Shown piece by piece: positions 1 through 9,072 of a DNA stretch of 64,000 nucleotides. Positions within the stretch are counted from its first letter, which is position 1; the number at the start of each line of letters is the position of its first letter. The notes beneath the pieces are model-generated. The model was not told the DNA's origin. It was given only the letters and a program-made list of their open reading frames with translations, and searched no databases. This DNA is from Streptomyces antibioticus (lineage in GTDB: Bacteria > Actinomycetota > Actinomycetes > Streptomycetales > Streptomycetaceae). The stretch covers positions 203,632 through 267,631 of the forward strand of contig NZ_KQ948432.1 in assembly GCF_001514065.1 (NCBI RefSeq). The letters are read 5' to 3'. Position numbers and translations under genes: made by a program.

Positions 1-105
1 AGTGGCCGCCAGGAACTGGCCCTCACCGGCCTGCACCGCTCGGTCCACATCGTCGAGCCACGGGTGCGGAGCGGGATCGTGGGGATCGGGTGGGACTGGG
101 AGTAG
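1..105 (+). CDS. 3' end of an unidentified gene (partial)
   Basis: The window opens inside a reading frame that ends at the TAG at 103-105. The last 34 residues contain LALTGLHRSVHIVEPRV and finish in GWDWE. Codons in this frame mostly end in G or C, while the other frames look unnatural. The 5' part lies outside the window, so no function is assigned. It is followed by a LacI operator and a LacI/sugar-kinase pair, so a carbohydrate enzyme is a guess from context only. Confidence 0.6.
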   Translation, partial: SGRQELALTGLHRSVHIVEPRVRSGIVGIGWDWE

Positions 106-130
106 AGCGCGCCCGCTGACGTCCGATACT

Positions 131-162
131 GCGCGTAAACGCTTGCGCAAGCGTTTACGCGC
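131..162. promoter_or_regulatory. 32-bp perfect palindrome, probable LacI-family operator
   Basis: Positions 131-162 form a perfect inverted repeat centred on TTGCGCAA, with arms reading GCGCGTAAACGC. LacI/GalR operators typically have a central CG step with AAACG-type half sites, which fits. It lies 73 bp upstream of the LacI gene start, so autoregulation and control of the following kinase is the simplest reading. The binding itself is inferred. Confidence 0.75.
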
Positions 163-234
163 GGCTCCGGATGGGATACGTTCCCGGCCTGAAGGTGTCG
201 CCGGTTGCCGTCACCGGCTCGGAACGGGGGTGTC

Positions 235-1308
235 ATGCCGACCATGGCCGACGTGGCGCGCAGCGCGGGCGTCTCCGTGGCGACCGTCTCGCACGTGCTC
301 AACGGCACCCGGCCGGTCCTCCCCCACACCCGCCAGGCCGTCCTGGACGCCATGGAGGAGCTCGGCTACACGCCCAACACCCTCGCCCGTTCCCTGGTGA
401 CGTCCCGCACCCGGTCCATCGGCCTCGCGGTGTCGGCGATCAGCAACCCGTACTTCACGGAGATCCTCCAGGGCGTCGAGGCCGAGACCCTGCGGCACGG
501 CTACAGCCTCCTCATCGCCGACCCGCACGACGACCCCGTCCATGAGCGCAAGGTCGTCCAACTGCTGCACGAGCGGCGGGTGGACGGCCTGATCGTCGCG
601 CCCTCCGCGGACCCCGGCGACCTGCTCGCCTACCTCGACCGCCACCGAGTGCCGACCGTGCTCCTGGACCGGGTGGTCGACGGCCCGCCGCACTTCGACC
701 AGGTCTGCGCCGAGAACGCCGGGCCGACGAGCAGGCTCGTCACCCACCTCGCCGGACTCGGCCACCGGCGGATCGGCCTGGTCGCGGGCCTGCCGGGGCT
801 GAGCACCAGCGGCGAACGGCTCGCCGGGTACCGGTCCGGCCTCACGGCCGCCGGGCTGCCGTACGACGAACAGCTCGTCGCGTACGGCGACTCCGCGTCG
901 GCCGGTGCCGAGCGGGCGACCGCCGCGCTGCTGTCCCTCGCCGATCCGCCGACGGCCCTCGTCACGGCCAACAACGCGATGACCATCGGCGCCCTGCGCA
1001 CCCTGCGCGACCGTGGCCTGTCCGTGCCCGGCGACCTCGCGCTGTGCTGCTTCGACGACTTCGCCTGGGCGGACCTCTTCTCGCCCCGGCTCACCGCGAT
1101 CGCCCAGCCAAGCAAGGAGCTGGGCGCCGAGGCGGTCCGGGTGCTCCTGGCGCGGCTGGCCACCCCGGACCGGCCGGCCGAGACCGTGCGGCTGCCCTGC
1201 ACGTTCGTCCACCGCTGCTCGTGCGGCTGTCCCGAGACCACCGAGAAGTCCGAGCAGTTCGAGATGTTCGAGCAGCTCAAGAAGCCCGAGAAAGGACCCG
1301 ACTCGTGA
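235..1308 (+). CDS. LacI-family transcriptional regulator
   Basis: A 357-aa LacI/GalR-type repressor. Residues 4-23 form the N-terminal helix-turn-helix (ADVARSAGVSVATVSHVLN), followed by the hinge helix and a periplasmic-binding-protein-like ligand domain (SIGLAVSAISNPYF, VPTVLLDR, HRRIGLVAGLPG, DLALCCFDDF). Family members bind a sugar-type effector and release a palindromic operator; one lies just upstream at 131-162. The ATG at 235 follows a G-rich ribosome site; the ATG at 244 is an alternative. The stop overlaps the GTG of the downstream PfkB kinase by 4 nt, so the two are co-transcribed and translationally coupled. The effector is unknown; a fructose or glycoside derivative is plausible from the kinase. 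Confidence 0.9.
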   Translation: MPTMADVARSAGVSVATVSHVLNGTRPVLPHTRQAVLDAMEELGYTPNTLARSLVTSRTRSIGLAVSAISNPYFTEILQGVEAETLRHGYSLLIADPHDDPVHERKVVQLLHERRVDGLIVAPSADPGDLLAYLDRHRVPTVLLDRVVDGPPHFDQVCAENAGPTSRLVTHLAGLGHRRIGLVAGLPGLSTSGERLAGYRSGLTAAGLPYDEQLVAYGDSASAGAERATAALLSLADPPTALVTANNAMTIGALRTLRDRGLSVPGDLALCCFDDFAWADLFSPRLTAIAQPSKELGAEAVRVLLARLATPDRPAETVRLPCTFVHRCSCGCPETTEKSEQFEMFEQLKKPEKGPDS

Positions 1309-2216
1309 TCGTCGTCGCCGGTGAGGCCCTCATCGATCTGGTACCGCAGGGCACGGGCGCCCTGGCGGGGCTCACGCCGGCGCTCGGCGGCGGCCCGTAC
1401 AACACCGCCGTCGCCCTCGGCCGCCTCGGCTCCCCCACCGCCTTCTGCTCCCGTACGTCGTCCGACGCGTTCGGCGAGGCGCTGCTGGACGGGCTGCGGC
1501 GGGCGTCGGTGGACGTGTCGGCCGTCCAGCGCGGCCCGGAACCGACCACCCTGGCCGTGGCCACGATCGACGCACACGGCTCGGCCGCCTACTCGTTCTA
1601 CGTCGACGGCACCGCCGACCGCCTGTTCACAGCCCCCTCTCAACTCCCCGCCGGTACGCGCGCGGTGTCCTTCGGCACCTGTTCGCTGGTGCTGGAGCCA
1701 GGGGCGAGCGCCTACGAGGAGCTGATGCGGGCGGCGGCCGCGCAGGGCGTGTTCACCGCGCTCGACCCCAACATCCGCGCCGGGCTGATCCCGGACCCGG
1801 ACGCCTACCGGGCCCGGTTCAAGAGCTGGCTGCCGTCGGTGTCGCTGCTGAAGCTGTCCGAGGAGGACGCGCTGTGGCTGGGCGGCACCCCGCGCGAGTG
1901 GCTGGCCTCGGGTCCCTCGGCCGTGGTCGTCACGCAGGGCGGTGAGGGGCTGACCGCGTTCACCCGGGACGGGGGCGTGCACACGGTGCCGGGCGAGGAG
2001 GTCGAGGTCGTCGACACGATCGGCGCGGGCGACACCGTGAACGCGGCCCTGCTGCACGGGCTTTCCGCCCTCGACGCCCTGTCCGCGGAGGCGGTCGAGG
2101 CGCTGCGCCGGGACGACTGGACGCGGCTGCTGCGGTTCGCGGCACGTGCGGCGGCGGTCACCTGCTCACGGGCCGGGGCGGAGCCGCCGTACGCCGATGA
2201 GGTGGCGGGGATCTAG
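1305..2216 (+). CDS. PfkB-family carbohydrate kinase (fructokinase-like)
   Basis: A 303-aa ribokinase/PfkB-fold sugar kinase. The N-terminus VVAGEALIDLVPQG and the segment LGGGPYNTAVALGRLG form the sugar-binding start of the fold. Near the C-terminus DTIGAGDTVNAAL is the PfkB signature with the catalytic Asp and the anion hole. It should phosphorylate a sugar with ATP in the cytoplasm, and fructokinase is the usual annotation. The GTG start at 1305 overlaps the LacI stop by 4 nt. It converges on uvrA and is separated from it by a strong hairpin. Substrate specificity cannot be read from the sequence. Confidence 0.88.
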   Translation: MIVVAGEALIDLVPQGTGALAGLTPALGGGPYNTAVALGRLGSPTAFCSRTSSDAFGEALLDGLRRASVDVSAVQRGPEPTTLAVATIDAHGSAAYSFYVDGTADRLFTAPSQLPAGTRAVSFGTCSLVLEPGASAYEELMRAAAAQGVFTALDPNIRAGLIPDPDAYRARFKSWLPSVSLLKLSEEDALWLGGTPREWLASGPSAVVVTQGGEGLTAFTRDGGVHTVPGEEVEVVDTIGAGDTVNAALLHGLSALDALSAEAVEALRRDDWTRLLRFAARAAAVTCSRAGAEPPYADEVAGI

Positions 2217-2255
2217 CGGGCGGGCCGGATCCAACGGCCGGGGCCTGAAACGGCG

Positions 2256-2284
2256 CCGGGAGGCGGCTGTCGGCCGCCTCCCGG
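2256..2284. terminator. bidirectional hairpin terminator between pfkB and uvrA
   Basis: A 12-bp perfect stem (CCGGGAGGCGGC at 2256-2267 pairs with 2273-2284) closes a 5-nt loop. It lies between the convergent kinase and uvrA genes. There is no T-run, as is usual for Streptomyces terminators. Confidence 0.75.
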
Positions 2285-2304
2285 TTGTCCGGTGTTCTGC
2301 CCTG

Positions 2305-5300
2305 TCAGGCCTTACGGGCCCGGGTCGCCTTCTTCGCGGGAGCCGCCTTCTTCACGGAGGCCGCCTTCTTCGCGGTCGCGGTGCCCGTCTTGGCCGTCGC
2401 CGTCTTCTTCGCCGTCGACCTGGCCGCGACCGTCTTCTTGGCCGCCGCCTTCGTGGCCGCCGTCTTGCTGGCCGCCGTCTTCGTCGCCGTCCGGCGCGGG
2501 GCCTTCACCGAGGCTCCGTCGCTGATGCGGTCGGCTCCGAGGATCTCGCGGAGGAACTTGCCGGTGTGGCTGGCGGGGACTCCGGCGACCTCCTCGGGCG
2601 TGCCCTCGGCGACGACGAGTCCGCCGCCCGCGCCGCCCTCGGGACCCATGTCGACGACCCAGTCGGCGGTCTTGATCACGTCGAGGTTGTGCTCGATGAC
2701 GATGACCGTGTTGCCCTTGTCGACCAGGCCGGCGAGGACCTTCAGCAGCTTGCTGATGTCCTCGAAGTGCAGACCGGTGGTCGGCTCGTCGAGGACGTAG
2801 ACCGTGCGCCCGGTGGAGCGCTTCTGGAGCTCGCTGGCGAGCTTCACGCGCTGGGCCTCACCACCGGAGAGGGTCGTCGCGGACTGGCCGAGGCGGACAT
2901 AGCCCAGACCGACGTCGTTCAGCGTCTTCAGGTGGCGGTTGATCGCCGGGACGGCCTCGAAGAAGTTCATCGCTTCCTCGATGGGCATGTTCAGGACCTC
3001 GGCGATGGACTTGCCCTTGTAGTGGACCTCCAGGGTCTCCCGGTTGTACCGGGCGCCGTGGCAGACCTCGCACGGGACGTAGACGTCCGGGAGGAAGTTC
3101 ATCTCGATCTTGATGGTGCCGTCGCCCGCGCAGTTCTCGCAGCGGCCGCCCTTGACGTTGAAGGAGAAGCGGCCCGGCATGTAGCCGCGCACCTTCGCCT
3201 CGGTGGTCTCGGCGAACAGCTTGCGCACGTGGTCGAAGACGCCGGTGTACGTCGCCGGGTTGGACCGCGGGGTGCGGCCGATGGGCGACTGGTCGACGTG
3301 CACGACCTTGTCGACGAGGTCGTCGCCGTCCACGCGCGTGTGGCGTCCCGGAACGCTCCTGGCGCCGTTCAGCTCTCGGGCCAGGTGCGTGTACAGGATG
3401 TCGTTGACCAGGGTGGACTTGCCGGAGCCGGAGACGCCGGTGACCGCGGTGAAGACGCCGAGCGGGAACGAGACGTCGATGTCCTGGAGGTTGTTCTCCC
3501 GGGCGCCGTGCACGGTGAGCCGCCGGGACGGGTCGTGCGGGCGGCGGATGTCCGGGATCGGGATGGCCTTCTTGCCGGACAGGTACTGGCCCGTCATCGA
3601 CTCCGCGTTGGCGAGCAGCTCCTTCATGGAACCGCTGTGCACGACCTTGCCGCCGTGCTCGCCCGCGCCGGGGCCGATGTCGACGACCCAGTCGGCGACC
3701 TTGATGGTGTCCTCGTCGTGCTCGACGACGATGAGCGTGTTGCCCATGTCGCGCAGCCGGACGAGGGTCTCGATCAGCCGGTGGTTGTCGCGCTGGTGCA
3801 GACCGATGGACGGCTCGTCGAGGACGTACAGCACGCCGACGAGTCCGGAGCCGATCTGGGTGGCCAGACGGATGCGCTGGGCCTCGCCGCCGGAGAGGGT
3901 GCCGGCCGCGCGGTTGAGCGAGAGGTAGTCCAGGCCGACGTCGACCAGGAACTTCAGCCGCTCGTTGACCTCCTTCAGCACCCGCTCGGCGATCTTCTTG
4001 TCGCGGGCGTTGAGCTTGAGCTCGCCCAGGAAGTCCGCGCAGTCGCTGATGGACATGCCGGAGACCTCGGCGATCGACTTCCCCATGATCGTGACGGCGA
4101 GGACGATCGGCTTCAGGCGCGTGCCCTGACAGGTGGGGCAGGGCACCTCGCGCATGTAGCCCTCGAAGCGCTCGCGGCTGGCGTCGCTCTCGGACTCGCT
4201 GTGCCGGCGCTTGACGAAGGGGACGGCCCCTTCGAAGGGCGTCGTGTACACGCGCTCACGGCCGTACCGGTTGCGGTACCGCACCTCGATCTGCGTCTTG
4301 TGGCCGTAGAGCAGGGCCTTCTTGGCGCGCTGCGGCAGCCCGGCGAACGGGATGTCCGTCCGGAAGCCGAGCGCGTCCGCCAGGGCGCCGATCAGCCGGC
4401 CGAAGTAGTCCTTGGTGTGGCCGTGCGACCAGGGGTGGATGGCGCCCTCGTCGAGGGACTTGTCCTCGTCCGGGACGATCAGCTCCGGGTCGACCTCCAT
4501 GCGCGTGCCGATGCCCGTGCACTCGGGGCAGGCGCCGAAGGGGGAGTTGAAGGAGAAGGAGCGGGGCTCCAGCTCCTCGAAGGACAGGTCGTCGTAGGCG
4601 CAGTACAGGTGCTCCGAGTACATGCGCTCGCGCTCGGGGTCGTCGGCCGGGAGGTCGACGAAGTCGAGGACGACCATGCCGCCGGAGAGACCGAGGGCGG
4701 TCTCCACGGAGTCGGTGAGGCGGCGCTTGGCGGAGTCCTTCACCGTGAGCCGGTCGACGACCACCTCGATGGTGTGCTTCTCCTGCTTCTTCAGCGTGGG
4801 CGGCTCGGAGAGCTGGATGGTCTCGCCGTCCACCCGCGCGCGGGAGTAGCCCTTGGTCTGGAGGTCGGCGAAGAGGTCGACGAACTCGCCCTTGCGCTCG
4901 CGCACCAGCGGCGACAGCACCTGGAAGCGGCTCCCCTCCGGCAGCTCCAGGACCTTGTCGACGATGGCCTGCGGCGACTGGCGCGCGATGGGCCGGCCGC
5001 ACTCGGGGCAGTGCGGCTTGCCGATGCGGGCGAAGAGCAGGCGGAGGTAGTCGTAAACCTCGGTGATGGTGCCGACCGTCGAGCGCGGGTTGCGGGAGGT
5101 CGACTTCTGGTCGATCGAGACCGCCGGGGAGAGGCCCTCGATGAAGTCGACGTCCGGCTTGTCCATCTGGCCGAGGAACTGGCGGGCGTACGAGGAGAGC
5201 GACTCCACATAGCGACGCTGGCCCTCGGCGAAGATGGTGTCGAAGGCCAGGGAGGACTTGCCCGACCCGGACAGGCCCGTGAAGACGATGAGCGAGTCGC

Positions 5301-5370
5301 GTGGCAGGTCGAGCGAGACGTTCTTCAGGTTGTGCTCGCGCGCGCCACGGACGATGAGACGGTCGGCCAC
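2305..5370 (-). CDS. uvrA: Excinuclease ABC subunit A
   Basis: UvrA, the damage-recognition ATPase of nucleotide excision repair, which dimerises and loads UvrB. About 1021 aa. Both ABC domains are present, with Walker A motifs GLSGSGKSS near residue 35 and GVSGSGKST near 650, and two LSGGEAQR signatures. Zinc-binding cysteines appear in [22 protein letters not shown] and [10 protein letters not shown]. The GTG at 5370 ([12 protein letters not shown]) was chosen because AGAAAGG lies at good distance; an in-frame GTG at 5382 overlaps that site. The last ~65 residues are an unusual Lys/Ala/Thr-rich, histone-H1-like tail ([17 protein letters not shown]). A RecA-independent damage promoter lies at 5427-5449. 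Confidence 0.98.
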   Translation of the reverse strand: MADRLIVRGAREHNLKNVSLDLPRDSLIVFTGLSGSGKSSLAFDTIFAEGQRRYVESLSSYARQFLGQMDKPDVDFIEGLSPAVSIDQKSTSRNPRSTVGTITEVYDYLRLLFARIGKPHCPECGRPIARQSPQAIVDKVLELPEGSRFQVLSPLVRERKGEFVDLFADLQTKGYSRARVDGETIQLSEPPTLKKQEKHTIEVVVDRLTVKDSAKRRLTDSVETALGLSGGMVVLDFVDLPADDPERERMYSEHLYCAYDDLSFEELEPRSFSFNSPFGACPECTGIGTRMEVDPELIVPDEDKSLDEGAIHPWSHGHTKDYFGRLIGALADALGFRTDIPFAGLPQRAKKALLYGHKTQIEVRYRNRYGRERVYTTPFEGAVPFVKRRHSESESDASRERFEGYMREVPCPTCQGTRLKPIVLAVTIMGKSIAEVSGMSISDCADFLGELKLNARDKKIAERVLKEVNERLKFLVDVGLDYLSLNRAAGTLSGGEAQRIRLATQIGSGLVGVLYVLDEPSIGLHQRDNHRLIETLVRLRDMGNTLIVVEHDEDTIKVADWVVDIGPGAGEHGGKVVHSGSMKELLANAESMTGQYLSGKKAIPIPDIRRPHDPSRRLTVHGARENNLQDIDVSFPLGVFTAVTGVSGSGKSTLVNDILYTHLARELNGARSVPGRHTRVDGDDLVDKVVHVDQSPIGRTPRSNPATYTGVFDHVRKLFAETTEAKVRGYMPGRFSFNVKGGRCENCAGDGTIKIEMNFLPDVYVPCEVCHGARYNRETLEVHYKGKSIAEVLNMPIEEAMNFFEAVPAINRHLKTLNDVGLGYVRLGQSATTLSGGEAQRVKLASELQKRSTGRTVYVLDEPTTGLHFEDISKLLKVLAGLVDKGNTVIVIEHNLDVIKTADWVVDMGPEGGAGGGLVVAEGTPEEVAGVPASHTGKFLREILGADRISDGASVKAPRRTATKTAASKTAATKAAAKKTVAARSTAKKTATAKTGTATAKKAASVKKAAPAKKATRARKA

Positions 5371-5426
5371 GCCGGTCCGCACCTTTCTTGAGAGAAGTGA
5401 CAGGGGCGAGGCCCCCGTGTCTTCTC

Positions 5427-5449
5427 ACACTAGGGGGAGCCACTGACAA
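5427..5449 (-). promoter_or_regulatory. RecA-independent DNA-damage (PafBC-type) promoter of uvrA
   Basis: On the minus strand the sequence reads TTGTCAGTG (5449-5441), an 8-nt spacer, then TAGTGT (5432-5427). This matches exactly the actinobacterial RecA-NDp motif tTGTCRgtg-N8-TAnnnT that PafBC recognises. It lies 57-79 nt upstream of the chosen uvrA start. Confidence 0.85.
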
Positions 5450-5594
5450 CGCCGGTCGGATTCCCGAATGGGAGAACAATCCCGGACCATCCAGCATGCC
5501 CGACGCCACGACCGACCATATAGCACGTGCATTCGATTTACGGCCCAGCTTCACCACCTTCACCCAAAGGTGTGGCGAGGCTAGGGTCAGCACC

Positions 5595-6281
5595 ATGATT
5601 GATCACGCGCATGACCTGGCGTCTGTACGTGACGCTACGGACCGACTGCTCACCGCAGTCGCCAAACTGGACAACGCGGCCGTGGCCGAGCCGTCACGGC
5701 TTCCAGGGTGGGACCGAGGTCACATCCTCGCCCACCTCGCCCGCAACGCGGACGCACTCGTGAACGTTCTGCGGGGCCTGCCCATGTACGCCTCCGGCGA
5801 CGCCCGGGACGCCGACATCGAGCGCGACGCCCCACGCCCCCTCGACGTCCAGCTCGGGGACGTCCGCGACAGCGCCGCCCGCTTCCAGGAGGCGGGGGCC
5901 GCGCCCGGTGACTGGTCCCGCACCGTCGAGCTGCGCAACGGCGTGACCGACTCGGCGTCCCGGGTGCCGTTCCGGCGGTGGGTGGAGGTGGAGTTGCACC
6001 ACGTGGACCTGGGGATCGGGTACGAGCTGGAGGACGTACCGGAGGCGTTCACGGAGCGGGAGATCGCCTTCCTCGCCGACCGCTTCAACGGGCACCCCGA
6101 CGTACCGCCGACACGGCTGACGGACGGCACGCGCGCGTGGACGACGGGCCGGGTGGGCGAAGCGGTCGCGGCCACCGTGACGGGGTCCCCCGCGGACCTG
6201 CTCGGATGGCTCGCCGGACGCCGGGACGGATCGACGCTGCGGGTGGCGGACGGGGAGTTGCCGAAGCTTCCTCCCCTGTGA
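5595..6281 (+). CDS. Maleylpyruvate isomerase family protein (mycothiol-dependent type)
   Basis: A 228-aa DinB/MDMPI-fold protein. The N-terminal helical bundle carries LPGWDRGHILAHLARNADAL, the usual metal-site region of mycothiol-dependent maleylpyruvate isomerases, and the C-terminal part (ADLLGWLAGR) is typical of the second domain. Members use a divalent metal, and several use mycothiol as cofactor. A true maleylpyruvate substrate is uncertain because no gentisate pathway genes are nearby. TAGGGT at 5582-5587 with TTCACC 17 nt upstream suggests a leaderless transcript starting at or near the ATG. It is divergent from uvrA and followed 20 nt later by a metallo-beta-lactamase-fold gene. 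Confidence 0.85.
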   Translation: MIDHAHDLASVRDATDRLLTAVAKLDNAAVAEPSRLPGWDRGHILAHLARNADALVNVLRGLPMYASGDARDADIERDAPRPLDVQLGDVRDSAARFQEAGAAPGDWSRTVELRNGVTDSASRVPFRRWVEVELHHVDLGIGYELEDVPEAFTEREIAFLADRFNGHPDVPPTRLTDGTRAWTTGRVGEAVAATVTGSPADLLGWLAGRRDGSTLRVADGELPKLPPL

Positions 6282-6301
6282 GCACGTCCTAGACTGACCG
6301 C

Positions 6302-6958
6302 ATGACGTACAGCGGACAGGTGACCGTCGGTGGCCCGGCGGACGTGCATGAGCTCAAGGACCTGATGATCACCAAGATCGCGGTCGGCCCGATGGACAAC
6401 AACGCCTATCTGCTGCGCTGCCGTGCCACCGACGAGCAGCTGCTGATCGACGCGGCCAACGACGCGGACACCCTCATCGGGATGATCGGTGACGACGGCA
6501 TCACCTCCGTCGTCACCACCCACCAGCACGGCGACCACTGGCAGGCGCTGGCCCGGGTCGTCGAGGCGACGGGCGCGCGCACGTACGCGGGCCGGGACGA
6601 CGCCGCCGGCATCCCTGTGCCGACCGATGTCCTCGTCGAGGACGGCGACACTCTCCGCGTCGGCCGTGTCGAGCTCACCGCCCGCCACCTGGTCGGCCAC
6701 ACGCCGGGCTCGATCGCCCTGGTCTACGACGACCCGCACGGCCACCCGCATGTCTTCACGGGTGACTGCCTGTTCCCCGGTGGCGTGGGCAACACCCGCA
6801 AGGACCCTGAGGCGTTCGCCAGTCTCATCCACGACGTGGAGACGAAGATCTTCGACGTCCTCCCCGACGAGACGTGGGTCTACCCGGGCCACGGAAACGA
6901 CACGAGTCTGGGCGCCGAACGACCGCACCTGCCGGAGTGGCACGCGCGCGGGTGGTGA
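6302..6958 (+). CDS. MBL-fold metallohydrolase (glyoxalase II-like)
   Basis: A 218-aa metallo-beta-lactamase superfamily hydrolase. The metal-binding motif THQHGDHWQ is near residue 80, followed by the later ligands in GHTPGS, FTGDCLFPGG and YPGHGND. This arrangement is that of glyoxalase II-like thioesterases, which hydrolyse thiol adducts. With the neighbouring mycothiol-isomerase-like gene, a role in low-molecular-weight thiol conjugate metabolism is a reasonable inference. TAGACT at 6290-6295 lies 6 nt before the ATG, so the gene may have its own leaderless promoter. Confidence 0.88.
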   Translation: MTYSGQVTVGGPADVHELKDLMITKIAVGPMDNNAYLLRCRATDEQLLIDAANDADTLIGMIGDDGITSVVTTHQHGDHWQALARVVEATGARTYAGRDDAAGIPVPTDVLVEDGDTLRVGRVELTARHLVGHTPGSIALVYDDPHGHPHVFTGDCLFPGGVGNTRKDPEAFASLIHDVETKIFDVLPDETWVYPGHGNDTSLGAERPHLPEWHARGW

Positions 6959-6999
6959 ACGCAGGGCCTGTCGAAGTGACACAGGCGCGGGTGGTGAAC
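6946..6999. repeat. 15-bp direct repeat at the end of the MBL gene
   Basis: GCGCGGGTGGTGAAC occurs at 6946-6960, across the stop codon of the MBL-fold gene, and again at 6985-6999. The rest of the 333-bp gap up to 7291 holds no gene I can support; it presumably contains the promoter of the amino acid transporter operon. Confidence 0.5.
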
Positions 7000-7291
7000 A
7001 ACAGGCGCGCGACGGCTCACGCGCGCCCCGTGTGAACCCTTCGCACACGCCGGTGTCATCCGCACGCTCCCGGCCTACGTTGTTGCGGGGTCAACTGGTG
7101 GCAGCCCCGCACAGGATGACGGCTCCTGCGCGGTACGGGCCGCCGGTCTTCCGATCCCCGCCCTCGACCGGCGGCCCCGGCGAACCGCCCGCACAGGGAA
7201 CGTTCACGAGAACGCAACACGCGTTCCCAGTATGCGGACAAAAGCCGACGTGACCTCGACAAACGGGGCGGCGTGCTGTCAATCTCCCGCC

Positions 7292-8179
7292 ATGCACCTC
7301 GCTCCTCGCGCCCTGCGCCGCGCCGTAGCCGCCGCAACGATAGCCCTCCTCGCCACCGCCGTCGGCTGTGCTCCGCAGCCCGAGGACGACTCCGCCGCCA
7401 AGCCGTCGGGGTCGACGACGGGCGCCGCGTGCGCCAAGGGCAAGCTCGCCACCAAGACGTCCGGCAAGCTGACGATCGCCACCGACGAGCCGGCGTACGA
7501 GCCCTGGTTCAAGGACGACAAGCCGGCCAATGGCAAGGGCTTCGAGTCCGCGGTCGCCTACGCCGTGGCCGAGCGGCTCGGTTACGACAAGAGCGCCGTC
7601 GTCTGGCAGAGCGTCCCCTTCAACAAGGCGTTCGCGCCCGGGGAGAAGACGTTCGACTTCGACATCAACCAGGTGTCGATCAGCCCTGAGCGCAAGAAGG
7701 CCGTGGACTTCTCGTCGGGCTACTACGACGTGCGTCAGGCCGTCATCGCCCTCAAGGACTCCAAGGCCGCGAAGGCGACGAGCATCGCGGACCTCAAGGG
7801 CCTCAAGCTGGGCGCCCAGGTCGGCACGACCAGCCTCAACTACATCGAGGACGTGGTGAAGCCGACGCAGGAAGCCGCGGCCTACGCCAAGAACGACCAG
7901 GCCAAGTCCGCCCTGAAGAACGGCCAGGTGGACGCCATCGTCGTCGACCTGCCGACCGCCTTCTACATCACCGCGGCCGAGGTGACGGACGCCAAGATCG
8001 TCGGCCAGTTCGAGAACCAGGGCGGAACCCCGGAGCAGTTCGGCCTCGTCCTCGACAAGGGCAGCGCGCTCACGTCCTGCGTGACCGGCGCCGTGGACGC
8101 CCTGCGCAAGGACGGCACACTGGCCAAGATCGAGCAGCAGTGGCTGTCCGAGGCCGTCGACGCCCCGGTCCTCAAGTGA
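7292..8179 (+). CDS. Amino acid ABC transporter, substrate-binding lipoprotein
   Basis: A 295-aa solute-binding protein of the polar amino acid family (SBP_bac_3). Residues 1-25 are a lipoprotein signal peptide ending in TAVGC, with lipid attachment expected on that Cys. The mature part has the family pattern KLTIATDEPAYEPWF, FDFDINQVSISPERKKAVDFSSGYY and LKLGAQVGTTSLNYIE. It should deliver a polar amino acid to the membrane complex encoded next. The ATG at 7292 gives the signal peptide directly. The stop overlaps the GTG of the permease by 4 nt, so the three genes form a tight operon. The ligand is not predictable from sequence. Confidence 0.93.
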   Translation: MHLAPRALRRAVAAATIALLATAVGCAPQPEDDSAAKPSGSTTGAACAKGKLATKTSGKLTIATDEPAYEPWFKDDKPANGKGFESAVAYAVAERLGYDKSAVVWQSVPFNKAFAPGEKTFDFDINQVSISPERKKAVDFSSGYYDVRQAVIALKDSKAAKATSIADLKGLKLGAQVGTTSLNYIEDVVKPTQEAAAYAKNDQAKSALKNGQVDAIVVDLPTAFYITAAEVTDAKIVGQFENQGGTPEQFGLVLDKGSALTSCVTGAVDALRKDGTLAKIEQQWLSEAVDAPVLK

Positions 8180-9072
8180 CGCTCACGAAGGACGAGTCCG
8201 GCGCGGAGACGCCGGACCCGCTCGACCCGTACACGCCCTCCGCGCGGCGGCTGGAGCGCGAGCGCCACAAGCGCGCCCGCTCCCGCCGCGCCACGGCGAT
8301 CGCGGCCGTCTCGACGCTCGCCACCGCGGTCGTGCTCTATCTGGTCGTCGTCAACGCGCCGGGCTGGCCGCGCACCAAGGAGACCTTCTTCAACGGGCAG
8401 TACGCGCGCGAGGCGCTGCCCAAGGTCCTCGAAGGGCTCTGGCTCAACGTCCGGCTGCTGCTGATCTGCGGTGTGGCCGTGCTCGTCCTCGGCATGCTCA
8501 TCGCCGTCGCCCGCACGCTGCGCGGCCCGGTGTTCTTTCCGCTGCGCTTCCTGGCCGCCGCCTACACGGACTTCTTCCGCGGGCTCCCGCTCATCATCAA
8601 CCTCATGATCGTCGTCCTGGGCGTCCCCGCGCTGCGGCTCCAGGGCGTGACGGTCGACCCGGTGTGGCTGGGCGGCACGGCGCTGACGCTGACGTACTCG
8701 GCGTACGTCGCCGAGGTGTTCCGCGCCGGCATCGAGTCCATCCACCCCTCGCAGCGCGCCGCGGCCCGTTCGCTCGGCCTCTCCAACCGGCAGGCGCTGC
8801 GGTACGTGGTGCTCCCGCAGGCGGTACGGCGCCAGGTGCCCCCGCTGCTCAACGACCTGGTGTCGCTGCAGAAGGACACCGGGCTCGTGTCGATCGGCGG
8901 CGCGGTGGACGCCGTACGGGCCGCCGACATCATCGTGGGCCGCAGCCTCAACTACACGCCGTACATCGTCGCGGGCCTGGTGTTCGTGGCGCTGACCATC
9001 CCGATGACCCGCTTCACGGACTGGGTGACGGCGCGGATGGACCGGCGGCGGGCCCAGGGAGGGATCGCATGA
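8176..9072 (+). CDS. Amino acid ABC transporter, permease
   Basis: A 298-aa inner-membrane permease of the His/Glu/Gln/Arg family. A cytoplasmic N-terminal stretch rich in Arg and Glu precedes the first membrane segment (ATAVVLYLVVVNAPGW). Several further helices follow, and the EAA loop that contacts the ATPase reads RAAARSLGLSNRQALRYVVL. It starts at the GTG overlapping the binding-protein stop and its own stop overlaps the ATPase ATG. A single permease gene is present, so the channel would be a homodimer. Confidence 0.93.
   Translation: MTLTKDESGAETPDPLDPYTPSARRLERERHKRARSRRATAIAAVSTLATAVVLYLVVVNAPGWPRTKETFFNGQYAREALPKVLEGLWLNVRLLLICGVAVLVLGMLIAVARTLRGPVFFPLRFLAAAYTDFFRGLPLIINLMIVVLGVPALRLQGVTVDPVWLGGTALTLTYSAYVAEVFRAGIESIHPSQRAAARSLGLSNRQALRYVVLPQAVRRQVPPLLNDLVSLQKDTGLVSIGGAVDAVRAADIIVGRSLNYTPYIVAGLVFVALTIPMTRFTDWVTARMDRRRAQGGIA

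Noticed and set aside
2146-5391. 1081-aa frame on the plus strand opposite uvrA
   Set aside because: It is the antisense shadow of uvrA; the uvrA frame has all conserved motifs.
5460-5490. LexA (SOS) box near uvrA (GAATGGGAGAACA)
   Set aside because: The halves do not form a GAAC-N4-GTTC palindrome; the PafBC-type promoter explains control better.
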